Below, in pieces: positions 49,125 to 56,662 of a DNA stretch of 56,662 nucleotides. Origin of the DNA: an uncultured bacterium (lineage in GTDB: Bacteria > Verrucomicrobiota > Kiritimatiellia > RFP12 > UBA1067); the NCBI GenBank assembly GCA_902799955.1, contig CADCCQ010000008.1, positions 1-56,662 on the forward strand, given 5' to 3'. Position 1 is the first letter of the stretch; each line of letters opens with the position of its first letter. The notes under the pieces were generated by a model that was not told where the DNA came from, did no database searches, and saw only the letters and a program-made list of their open reading frames with translations. A program made the translations under genes and the position numbers.

Positions 49125-51716
49125 ATGACAAACTTGGAAATCATACACGAATCATTCCAAGGCTTGCTTGCGCAGGCCTGTCTTTCCGCATTGTTTGCGA
49201 TAGTCGGTGTGGCCGTGGCGGCAAAGGTTCTCAAGAAGTTTCGATTCGCGTTCTCCTGTCTTTGGCAAAAGTCTCGTGTCTCGTTCGCGGCGGTGGCGCT
49301 TCTCTCCGTGGCGATGGCCTTGTGGGCGGATAAAACCAATCTCCTTCGAATGATCATCCATCCCGGCATGCCGCCTGTAGTCACCGTGAGCTCAGAAGAC
49401 ATCCTTCGCGGATTCCGACTGGATGGCATAGTTACGAACGACGAGCCGCTGTGCGACATGCCTATAGACGCCGTCGAGTACCCCCCGTGGAGGTTGCGCG
49501 CCGGACGCGAGACTGACTTCCCGCTGAATCTTGGCGACTTCGTTTTTCCATACGGTACGAATACCATCAATCGCTTTCGTGTCCTTTCCGGAGGCACAAT
49601 TGAGACGTTACCAAAGCTGAATGCGCCAGTGTCGATCTGCGCGGCGCGGAAGTTTGCCTCGCTTAGCCCGGGCGTCAGCCGCTTCTGGAGCGCGGACGCC
49701 AACGGCGGCGCGGAGAAGGTCCTCCGCTGGGACAGCGTCTTCGCCAACGACGACCGCACTGGCGAGTACTCAGCGGAGATTCGCCTCTCCGCCAATGGCG
49801 ATTTTTCCACAAAAAGCAACGCGCTTGAGACCGTCTACCGTCGCGTCAACCCGCACGACTGGGACGGCGACGGCCTCGCGAACGAGATCGACGCGAACCC
49901 AACCACCAGCGACGGCGACTATTTCGGAACAGGCGTTGACTGGCTCAACGTGAACTGCGCGGGCGTGCTTTCCGCCGCGACGAACGGACAGGGCGAAGTG
50001 GAGATCACCTGGCACACCAACGCCAACCCGAATGCGTACTACTGGCTTGACCTGACCGCGACGGGCGCGCTTGGCGTCGCGAAGATAACGGCGACCTGCG
50101 ACGGCGAGAGCAACCTCGGCGACCTCGCGGTAGTCGCGCGGACGAACGAGGTCTGCCGCGTCCCGCTTCTCGTCGGCGCGACGTACACCGTTGAGAGTGA
50201 CCTGCCGATCTCATACTCCGCCGTGTCGAGCGAACACGCCAGCATCTTCACTAACTCCGAGCATAGTCTGGTCGTGTCCTTCCCGCTTGAGTTCTCGCTG
50301 GAACGGGTTCAGACGAGGAGCGGTGGCGGTCCCGTAAACTACGCCGTGTCATCTTCGCCAATCAATGTGTTTCCCAATGTCGCGGCAGTGGACGGGGGAT
50401 GCTGCACAATAACATGCTGCGAGACGTGTTTTTCATGGGAGTGCCTGCCAAGCTGCCGATGTGTTGGCGCGGATCATTCGATTTCTGTATGTGTTGGATG
50501 GGGAGGGTACTCGCGATGGATTCCATTTACGGCTGGATGTAACTGCTCCCATGAGGCGGATCACGACATAAACGGTGCAGCAGTGAGAATCGCCTTCGCT
50601 GAAGGTGCAATCGTGTTTGAGAACGCATACACAAACGCACCGGACGACGTTATGACTCGTCGATCTACCTCTACAACTCTTTCGTGCCGAGTGTCTGGCG
50701 GTCAGTTTGGGGGAAATGTTTCAGTTGAGCTTGTGGACGGTGGGAGGCTCTTGCGGACAAGTGGCTTTGCCGTCCCATGTTCAGAGTCGGTTTCAGCAGG
50801 GGAGGTGGTGTTGTTGACATCAGAGTACGAGGCTATCTCTGAGAGCGCAGCAGCCGATGATATTGTTGCGACGGCAGTGTTTACCGAAAACATGACAGGT
50901 AGGCAGCTCACCAACACGACAACGCTGACATCAGTGAGGGTGAATGTCTCCGCAGCAGCGGATTTCCCGACAAACAAGATTCGGCATGTCTTTGGTCCTC
51001 AAGAGGTGGCCAGCTTCGCTGCAACGCCAGTGATTGATGGCGCATTTTGGACGGCTGGAGAAACTAATGTTTTCGGTTCGCCATACAATTATTCGGCGCC
51101 TATCGTGCCAACAAACGATGTTGTGAAGTTTTCCATTGGCAGCGTGAACTTTAACATGAATGTGAACGTAATCCCGCCAACAAGGTTGAAAGCCGTAGAA
51201 TGTAGAATCGCATCGACAAATGAATGGTTCACAAGAACAGGAGACTATCCGCACCCTGGCGACATGGCTGTTGGAATGATAACAGAACTTAAACTTTTGC
51301 CGGATTATGTTTCATTCCGCCATTTATTCCTGCAAGAAGGCGAATGCCAAGCAACGAGCATATGGGGTTTGTTCGCACCATATGCAAGTGGTCTTTTACC
51401 CCATGACGAAATAGCTGGAGCATGGGAAGAGGTGGCGGTTTCTGCAACAAATAATAATGCTGGTGTTGACTTTGCGGCTACTAATTTTGGCGAGGTGCCA
51501 AGTACAATTACCATTGCGCCAGGTGGCTTTGAATACGTAATAACAAATTACTGGTATGTCAAAAACAATGGTGAAGTTACGGGTCAGAAGCATCCATTCG
51601 CAACAAACCCCGTTATTTTCTCAACTTCAGTGAATGGTTCTATGACTGTGAATAGATTCAATTGCACAGTGACCAGAGGAACAAATGATGTATCAACAAT
51701 AATAAGGAGCCCATGA
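49125..51716 (+). CDS. Large exported multidomain protein with RHVFGP motif (paralogue 1)
   Basis: 863 residues, function unknown. Two N-terminal membrane segments (about 13-33 and 52-67) separated by a basic loop would place the rest outside the cytoplasm. Beta-rich domains follow; DWDGDGLANEIDANPTTSDG (near residue 247) is like a thrombospondin type 3 calcium-binding repeat. A Cys cluster (CCTITCCETCFSWECLPSC and nine or so further residues on) lies near 425-475. IRHVFGPQE near 627 recurs in the paralogue at 54058. The DNA is GC-rich to about 50340 and clearly more AT-rich after it, so the C-terminal half may have a different origin. Linked to the lipoprotein gene by a 1-base gap. Confidence 0.75.
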   Translation: MTNLEIIHESFQGLLAQACLSALFAIVGVAVAAKVLKKFRFAFSCLWQKSRVSFAAVALLSVAMALWADKTNLLRMIIHPGMPPVVTVSSEDILRGFRLDGIVTNDEPLCDMPIDAVEYPPWRLRAGRETDFPLNLGDFVFPYGTNTINRFRVLSGGTIETLPKLNAPVSICAARKFASLSPGVSRFWSADANGGAEKVLRWDSVFANDDRTGEYSAEIRLSANGDFSTKSNALETVYRRVNPHDWDGDGLANEIDANPTTSDGDYFGTGVDWLNVNCAGVLSAATNGQGEVEITWHTNANPNAYYWLDLTATGALGVAKITATCDGESNLGDLAVVARTNEVCRVPLLVGATYTVESDLPISYSAVSSEHASIFTNSEHSLVVSFPLEFSLERVQTRSGGGPVNYAVSSSPINVFPNVAAVDGGCCTITCCETCFSWECLPSCRCVGADHSISVCVGWGGYSRWIPFTAGCNCSHEADHDINGAAVRIAFAEGAIVFENAYTNAPDDVMTRRSTSTTLSCRVSGGQFGGNVSVELVDGGRLLRTSGFAVPCSESVSAGEVVLLTSEYEAISESAAADDIVATAVFTENMTGRQLTNTTTLTSVRVNVSAAADFPTNKIRHVFGPQEVASFAATPVIDGAFWTAGETNVFGSPYNYSAPIVPTNDVVKFSIGSVNFNMNVNVIPPTRLKAVECRIASTNEWFTRTGDYPHPGDMAVGMITELKLLPDYVSFRHLFLQEGECQATSIWGLFAPYASGLLPHDEIAGAWEEVAVSATNNNAGVDFAATNFGEVPSTITIAPGGFEYVITNYWYVKNNGEVTGQKHPFATNPVIFSTSVNGSMTVNRFNCTVTRGTNDVSTIIRSP

Positions 51717-51717
51717 C

Positions 51718-52488
51718 ATGAAACACAGGATATTATCAATCGTGACAACGTTTTTGCCCCTATGCTTGATAACGGGATGTGGTGGTGATTCGCCACAGGA
51801 TGAACTTTTGACGGCGCAGCCCGGAAATAGTGTGGAACGTGGACATGTTGCATTTTGCACGAACAACATTCAGGGCGCTCCATCGTGCCCAGTGGCAATT
51901 ATCGCTGCTGATGAAGCAAAGGGAAGGGAGGATGCTATATTAAACACGTTGAAGTCCATTAAAGTACACGTGTCGACAAACAACATTGATGACAGTGTGG
52001 GGCTTGATATGATAAGTCAAGATTGGGTATCAAATATCAATCTCCAATTTCCATTTTCGACATTCCAGACAAATGCGATTGCATGCTTGTCATTGGCAAG
52101 GTATCTGGGGGATGTTAGGTGTGTGGATTTCCCGACTAATCTCGTGTATGAGGCTATGCCTGGAATTATGATGAGATCGTTAAACGGGAATCGTGTATCC
52201 GCTGAGCAAGCCAGGCGGTTTAAACAAGAAGAAGAACGTAGAAAGGAAAGGCGTAGGCAGCTAAGCGCCGAATATGGGCTCCAGTTCCGCGTGTTTCGTG
52301 GAAATGCTTTGGTCGAAGGTTATCGCAGGAATTTATTCTCTTTGTGTGGCAAATCTGTTGCCGGCTGCCGAAAGATAATGTCCAACGAGGAATTCACAGT
52401 GTTTACAAACGAACTCGTTACCGTGAGTCATGCAACTGAAGATGAACAAAGAGGACTGTTTTGGGAACTCACACAATCTTCGCGTTAA
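51718..52488 (+). CDS. Hypothetical lipoprotein coupled to the large exported protein
   Basis: 256 residues, unrecognised. A lipoprotein signal ends at CLITGCGG (Cys21 or so). A long charged helix (QARRFKQEEERRKERRRQLS) lies near residues 162-182. AAGGAG is 9 bases before the ATG, which is 1 base after the upstream stop, so the two are translated together. The DNA is AT-rich like the 3' half of the upstream gene, suggesting that both arrived as a unit. It could be a periplasmic partner of, or protection protein against, the exported protein; this is an inference from position only. Confidence 0.7.
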   Translation: MKHRILSIVTTFLPLCLITGCGGDSPQDELLTAQPGNSVERGHVAFCTNNIQGAPSCPVAIIAADEAKGREDAILNTLKSIKVHVSTNNIDDSVGLDMISQDWVSNINLQFPFSTFQTNAIACLSLARYLGDVRCVDFPTNLVYEAMPGIMMRSLNGNRVSAEQARRFKQEEERRKERRRQLSAEYGLQFRVFRGNALVEGYRRNLFSLCGKSVAGCRKIMSNEEFTVFTNELVTVSHATEDEQRGLFWELTQSSR

Positions 52489-52571
52489 ATTTTAGAGTTT
52501 GCCGATGCACGGGACGGCAATGCGCTTCGCTTACATCCATTTTTCTTGCGACCACGTTCGCCGTGAATGCT

Positions 52572-53366
52572 ATGCCCGAGGCAACGCATGACGACACCGA
52601 GGCGGAGATAAAGGACTGGTTCAGGACAATCAACATTGCGGGCAAGCCGCTCAACGACCAGGAGCTCCTGAACGCGACGTATTCCGGGCCGTTCGTCACG
52701 GCGGCCAAGGCTGTGTTCAGCAACTCGTCGAACGCGAACATGCAGAAGTGGAAAGCCTTTGTGGCGGGGGACGAGAAGCGTCAGGCGATACTTGCAAAGG
52801 CGCTGGAGTGGGTATCGAAGGGGGACGTCAGGGACTACCTGAAAGACCATCGCTACAGTTCGGACATCACTGAACTTACACGGTATTTCGAGAGCGTCAT
52901 AGCTTGGATAGACGGCGTGTTCAAGGAGACGAGAAGTGAGATGTGCGGGATTGAATGGGGGCGGCTCTACGAAACGTACCATGTGCAACCGTATGATCCC
53001 GACAAGGTCTGGGAGCGCGTCGAATCGTTGTTCGCCGATGCGGACGACGGCAAGATACAGAACAGACGCAACATCTTCGAGTACGTCCTTGGCGGAGAGG
53101 TTGACAAGAAGCTGCTAAAGGTGAGGATGTTCAGCGTTGAGATTGCGCGGAAAGTGTACAGGCGGCAGACAGAAGAGGCAAATGCACGAGGCGTCTCGAA
53201 CTGCCCGGACTGCGCAAGCGGACACAAAGCCAACGCAAGTCGTATCTACGCCTTCAGCGAAATGGAGGCGGATCACGTCTCCGCATGGTCGAGGGGCGGC
53301 GACACGGCGGAGGCGAATTGCCAGATGCTCTGCAAGCATCACAATCGCGTCAAGGGGAACTGCTGA
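52572..53366 (+). pseudogene. 5'-truncated DUF262/HNH (GmrSD-like) nuclease fragment
   Basis: About 264 residues match only the C-terminal half of DUF262-HNH proteins: FRTINIAGKPLNDQELLNA, YSGPFVTAAKAVFSNSSNAN, GIEWGRLYETYH, then the HNH domain SNCPDC, EMEADHVSAWSRGG and NCQMLCKHHNRVKGN. The HNH metal and catalytic residues are intact. The N-terminal ParB-like half with its DGQQR-type motif is missing. The open frame extends back to 52461, but the first 37 residues are unrelated to the family. I call it a truncated fragment; expression from the ATG at 52572 as a small HNH protein is possible. GC content is higher than the preceding 1.5 kb. Confidence 0.75.
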
Positions 53367-53390
53367 CGGTATCTTATCACACTTTCATCC

Positions 53391-53419
53391 TTCACCCTTC
53401 TTTGACATTGTGATATAAT
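53391..53419 (+). promoter_or_regulatory. Promoter of the small secreted protein gene
   Basis: TTCACC (53391-53396), 17 bases, TATAAT (53414-53419) with TG extension. The ATG at 53418 overlaps the -10 box and cannot be the start. Confidence 0.6.
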
Positions 53420-53438
53420 GTTCAAAGTGGAAGTCACT

Positions 53439-54035
53439 ATGAAAACAAGCATGAGGCATAAAGTTAGGAGCTTCCTGTTTCTGGTGCTCTTACTCGCTCT
53501 GGCTTCTCCTGCTATTGCGGGAGAGGTGGTGTCCGTTTTGCTCCCAGATCCGATGTTCAACAACTGTGAATCAACAGCGAAAGCTATGCTGCCGATTCTT
53601 GAGGCTGGCACGTCGGAACGCCTGGTGGTGTCGATCAACTGTCCGAACACTGCCACAAACGAATTCGAGGTCTGGTTCTGCACCGACGAGGATGCAAGTC
53701 GAGAGTTCCGCGATCTGGCAATCAGTTTGGATGACGGAGGTTTCTTTGTGTCCGGGCGAGACGTTAAAAGCCAGTTGCCGGATTGGTCGAACATGCCTTT
53801 GGGCCTATGCACTCTTGACATAGAGCTTCGCAATCGTATTTACTGCCAGGAATCACTGTTTGTGAAATCTGTAGTCAATGGGATGCAAATCCCCGTCCTG
53901 GAGATGGGGGTTGGAATGGCGAGCCCCCGTGAATGGCGTTCCGTCAAGGTGGTGTCACGCGGGTTGTTGGACGCATCCGACATAACGGCAACTGTCTCGA
54001 AAGGCGAAGTCGGATTTTCCTTGATACTGCGGTGA
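53439..54035 (+). CDS. Hypothetical small secreted protein
   Basis: About 198 residues from the ATG at 53439, 19 bases after the -10 box. A signal peptide (SFLFLVLLLALASPAIAGE) is followed by a beta-rich mature domain with LVVSINCPNTATNEFEVWF and a few Cys residues. It is not recognised. It precedes the second large exported protein by 22 bases and is probably co-transcribed with it; its position relative to that gene mirrors the lipoprotein beside the first paralogue, but sequences are not alike. Confidence 0.62.
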   Translation: MKTSMRHKVRSFLFLVLLLALASPAIAGEVVSVLLPDPMFNNCESTAKAMLPILEAGTSERLVVSINCPNTATNEFEVWFCTDEDASREFRDLAISLDDGGFFVSGRDVKSQLPDWSNMPLGLCTLDIELRNRIYCQESLFVKSVVNGMQIPVLEMGVGMASPREWRSVKVVSRGLLDASDITATVSKGEVGFSLILR

Positions 54036-54057
54036 ACAGACGACAGGAGGATAAACA

Positions 54058-56662
54058 ATGCAAAGTGAAGCACTATTCAACATGGGGCAGGCGCGGGTGA
54101 TGATGGCGGTCGCAGGGGCGATGTTCGCCGCGCTGGCCCTGCGTCTGGCCTGGCGCATGGTGGCGGGCGAGGCGCGCAGGCATGGTGCGGCGAAGGTCGC
54201 GATGCTGCTCTTGATGTCCGCGCCGTTGGCGTTCTGGGCTGGCGGCAAGGGCGGGCTGAATTGTGGAATTATGGAATTGTGTAATTATGGGAATGCAGGA
54301 TTGAACATTTCCACGAACATCCCCGGCACAATTCCACAATCTCCCGCTTCCACAGTTTCTCAATCCTCCGTTCCGCCGAACGGACGCGAGGCCGCGCCGG
54401 GGCTCCATCGTTACTTCGCGCCTAGCAACTTCGTTGCGGATTTAAGTATATTCACGCGTCCGACCAACGCCGTGACGCCGGGCCTGTGGATGCGGCACAG
54501 CGTATGCGACGACTTCAGGGAAGCCCTGCCAGATTACGTTGCCGGGATCTGCGGCGCGGTAACGACACAGCCGTGGGGCATTGATACTCCGCAGAGAATC
54601 AAGGACTGCTACGAGACTTACGCCCCGTTCTACGCGACCAACTCCCTGATCAGGGGCGTGGGCGACTTCTGGGCTGTCACCAACGAGAATTCCAAGACGT
54701 TTGTGTGGAAGAACCTCGAATACAACAACAGCCCGTCGAACCTCGTCTCGTTCGCGGCGACCATATACGACTGGGGCGACTTCGAATTCACCTACGGCAA
54801 CATCCCCGACGGCGGCTTCTCGTCGTTCGTGAAGCTCGGCGCGCGGACGCTTGACATGACGCAGTACGCCGCGAGCGGGCAGACTGTGCGTGTCGAGAAG
54901 AACCTCGAGCAGGACGCGGAGTGGTGGTTGGAGAACTATCCCGAGATCTGCCACACCAACGCCACCGGCGAACTGATATTCGACTACGATCCAGATGAAT
55001 GGTGCTTCGTGCAGTTCGTTGTGGAAAGCGAAGAGTACAATTCTGCAGTACAGAGATTCTGCGATGCTTGCGAGGCATTGTCAAACGACGTTGTCCATAT
55101 CGAGAAATACAGTGTCATTGTCACGCCTGATGAGCAGTACACTGACTTTAGAAGTAGCCAGTTGAACAAATACGGGGACATGTTCATGCAGATGCAGACC
55201 GATAGGTATGGCGAGCTTACCGGCTTTGAGGGGCGCGGAATAGGTTCATTGCCGCAGGGGGTTTCGACAAACGATGTCGTTTTTCTGGGGGTCGAGAACG
55301 GCGCTGTCACAAATATCATGCATTGGCATATCTTTGACAATTCGCGCATACTCGAGAAGGTTGGGCCGCCACCACGATACGAAGATTATGGAATCGATTC
55401 CAAGACCTTCCTGCCGTTTGCTTTGAGAAATATGCCTGTGAGGGATTTGGAGGTCAACCTTCGCGTAAGCATCTCGGTCCCTGTCGGATCTACAGTGAAA
55501 GTCCATAGAGACGGGAAGGAAGAGGTCGCTTCTTGGGCTCATAAAAAGGCGAAGGCTGGTATTGTTACCGTGCCATGTCGCAGTGGGTTTGTGTATGATG
55601 CACACGCAACCCATGGATTTCAGAAGTTTTGGTTCCTCACCGAACCGACTAATGTCCTTTGTCGTGGGTATAGCGGGTGCTACAATGTCTATTTCCACCG
55701 AAAGCTCTCCATGGGGATCGAGGGTGTCGCGTTCACGAACGCCAACTTCACGACGGCGAGTGCGGTGATGACTCCGCCGGTTACGAATGGCGTGTACTCG
55801 TGGACGGCGTCCGACAACATCCGTGTCGCCCCGATATACAATGGACAAAGGGCCGGGTTGTTTCTTGACAATGGATCAGGTGGGTTCGTCAAGTGCGTCT
55901 GGGAAAACGGTAGGTATGGCGAATGGAGGCTTTGCACGACAGGCGAGGTGTCCGTCGCCTCGTGCGCCTACACGAACCTCACCAAGTTCATCGACCTCCG
56001 CGCATCGCCGTCTCTCGCCGTGTACGAGGACGCGCATCTTGGGACAAACGGTCAGCCTGTCGCGGCGGCGACCTCGACGTCGTCGCTTATCTGTTCGTAT
56101 GGTGGCAACGGGGCGGGGAACATGGAGCTGTCGCAGATTTCAGGAACGGCTGTTACATTGTCCGATGGCAACAACGCCATCACATTGCCATACATGTGGC
56201 AAGTCACTGGAGGCGGCATCGAGCCCGACCGCGTGTTCAACGTCTCCAACCTTCACGTTGGTGAAGTCGCGACATTCAAGCTGAAGTTCTCGAACGACTA
56301 TGTTCCGCAGGGGATTGACCGTACCGTGACGCTCGTCGTCCAGGCAGACAGGACATGGCCGACGGAACGATACCGCCATGTATTCGGGCCCCGAGAGGCC
56401 GTTAATCTGGCGGTGCCAAATTATTCCGGCGCGGTCTCATGGGGTTTTGGTGGTGAACCAGTTCCCTGGAATCCATTTACTTATACTATCCCAACGACTG
56501 CCGGCCCCGTCCCCGTTACGCTGAATGTTGACGGCTTGTCGTATACTTTCCCGCTTCTCGCCATTGCACCGTCCATCGTTGGCACCAACGCCGTCGCAAT
56601 GACAGACTCCGATTGGTTGTCCGTAAGCAACACGCCTCCTCATGTCGGCGAGGTTGGCGCGG
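54058..56662 (+). CDS. Large exported protein with RHVFGP motif (paralogue 2), 3' end outside window
   Basis: The frame is open from the ATG at 54058 (AGGAGG 7 bases upstream) to the window edge, 868 codons. Like paralogue 1 it starts with two membrane segments separated by a basic loop (VMMAVAGAMFAALALRL; VAMLLLMSAPLAFWAGG). A simple-sequence insert (about 54254-54360) encodes an Asn/Ser/Pro-rich stretch. Further on are beta-rich domains with TNxxT and FTNANFTTAS repeats. RYRHVFGPREAV near residue 771 matches IRHVFGPQEV of paralogue 1, and the sequence after it follows the same pattern. Function unknown; probably surface- or periplasm-exposed. Confidence 0.75.
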   Translation, partial: MQSEALFNMGQARVMMAVAGAMFAALALRLAWRMVAGEARRHGAAKVAMLLLMSAPLAFWAGGKGGLNCGIMELCNYGNAGLNISTNIPGTIPQSPASTVSQSSVPPNGREAAPGLHRYFAPSNFVADLSIFTRPTNAVTPGLWMRHSVCDDFREALPDYVAGICGAVTTQPWGIDTPQRIKDCYETYAPFYATNSLIRGVGDFWAVTNENSKTFVWKNLEYNNSPSNLVSFAATIYDWGDFEFTYGNIPDGGFSSFVKLGARTLDMTQYAASGQTVRVEKNLEQDAEWWLENYPEICHTNATGELIFDYDPDEWCFVQFVVESEEYNSAVQRFCDACEALSNDVVHIEKYSVIVTPDEQYTDFRSSQLNKYGDMFMQMQTDRYGELTGFEGRGIGSLPQGVSTNDVVFLGVENGAVTNIMHWHIFDNSRILEKVGPPPRYEDYGIDSKTFLPFALRNMPVRDLEVNLRVSISVPVGSTVKVHRDGKEEVASWAHKKAKAGIVTVPCRSGFVYDAHATHGFQKFWFLTEPTNVLCRGYSGCYNVYFHRKLSMGIEGVAFTNANFTTASAVMTPPVTNGVYSWTASDNIRVAPIYNGQRAGLFLDNGSGGFVKCVWENGRYGEWRLCTTGEVSVASCAYTNLTKFIDLRASPSLAVYEDAHLGTNGQPVAAATSTSSLICSYGGNGAGNMELSQISGTAVTLSDGNNAITLPYMWQVTGGGIEPDRVFNVSNLHVGEVATFKLKFSNDYVPQGIDRTVTLVVQADRTWPTERYRHVFGPREAVNLAVPNYSGAVSWGFGGEPVPWNPFTYTIPTTAGPVPVTLNVDGLSYTFPLLAIAPSIVGTNAVAMTDSDWLSVSNTPPHVGEVGA
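54254..54360. repeat. In-frame low-complexity insert with inverted arms
   Basis: ATTGTGGAATT near 54257 and its inverse AATTCCACAAT near 54333 flank the insert. Its first 22 bases (ATTGTGGAATTATGGAATTG then TG) are identical to a piece of the intergenic repeat at about 34009-34030. Confidence 0.7.

Noticed and set aside
53418..53438. Start of the small secreted protein at the ATG 53418
   Set aside because: That ATG overlaps the TATAAT box; the ATG at 53439 starts directly before the signal peptide.

Overview
The window reads as a chromosomal segment of a high-GC Gram-negative bacterium of the PVC superphylum, most like gut Kiritimatiellota/Lentisphaerota. That placement is an inference. It rests on many secreted glycan-degrading enzymes without SusC/SusD pairs, a eukaryote-type hexokinase, lipobox and Tat signals, and large exported proteins with a DxDGDG-type motif. 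No rRNA or other taxonomic marker is present.

Layout. (1) 1-1128: 5' part of a secreted glutaminase A-like protein, minus strand. (2) 1283-11338: a visibly more AT-rich, single-direction (minus) operon with one consensus promoter. In order it encodes a Ser/Thr kinase, a J-domain-like zinc-binding membrane-anchored protein, a GrpE-like protein, an extended Hsp70, a TPR membrane protein, a tail-anchored protein, an AlbA_2 (Schlafen-type) DNA-binding/ATPase-fold protein, a Clp-N-like protein and a small orphan. At its distal end lies a decayed second copy of the AlbA_2/Clp-N-like gene pair. This is the best candidate for an undescribed system. (3) 11404-30000: a BASS transporter and a glycan-catabolic region: an MFS permease operon with a GH36-like enzyme, then GH106-like, DUF6067-like, heparinase II/III-like and lyase-like enzymes, with a sirtuin between. 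(4) 29462-31551: repeat-rich intergenic DNA followed by a Tat-exported M14 carboxypeptidase whose leader carries a tandem repeat array. (5) 31613-40108: pyrE, ribBA and rlmN on the plus strand; thiH, a tagaturonate reductase-like gene and a GH2 beta-mannosidase on the minus strand. (6) 40382-48923: two tRNAs (Leu CAG, Glu CTC) run directly into a compact plus-strand housekeeping run: AsmA-like, rsmA, hexokinase, SurA-like PPIase, a small membrane protein, a PilB/GspE ATPase and mnmA. (7) 49125-end: two paralogous large exported proteins sharing a RHVFGP motif, with a lipoprotein, a small secreted protein and a truncated DUF262/HNH nuclease fragment between them.

How it works together. Regions 3 and 5 suggest degradation of plant or host glycans (rhamnose, galactose, mannose and uronic-acid residues), uptake by an MFS permease and uronate catabolism, with hexokinase feeding glycolysis. 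The Hsp70-kinase operon looks like a self-contained signalling/chaperone module, possibly defensive. Many genes have consensus sigma70-type promoters so close to the start codon that their transcripts would be leaderless or nearly so. Several families of short palindromic and low-complexity repeats are scattered between genes and, in two cases, inside coding sequences.
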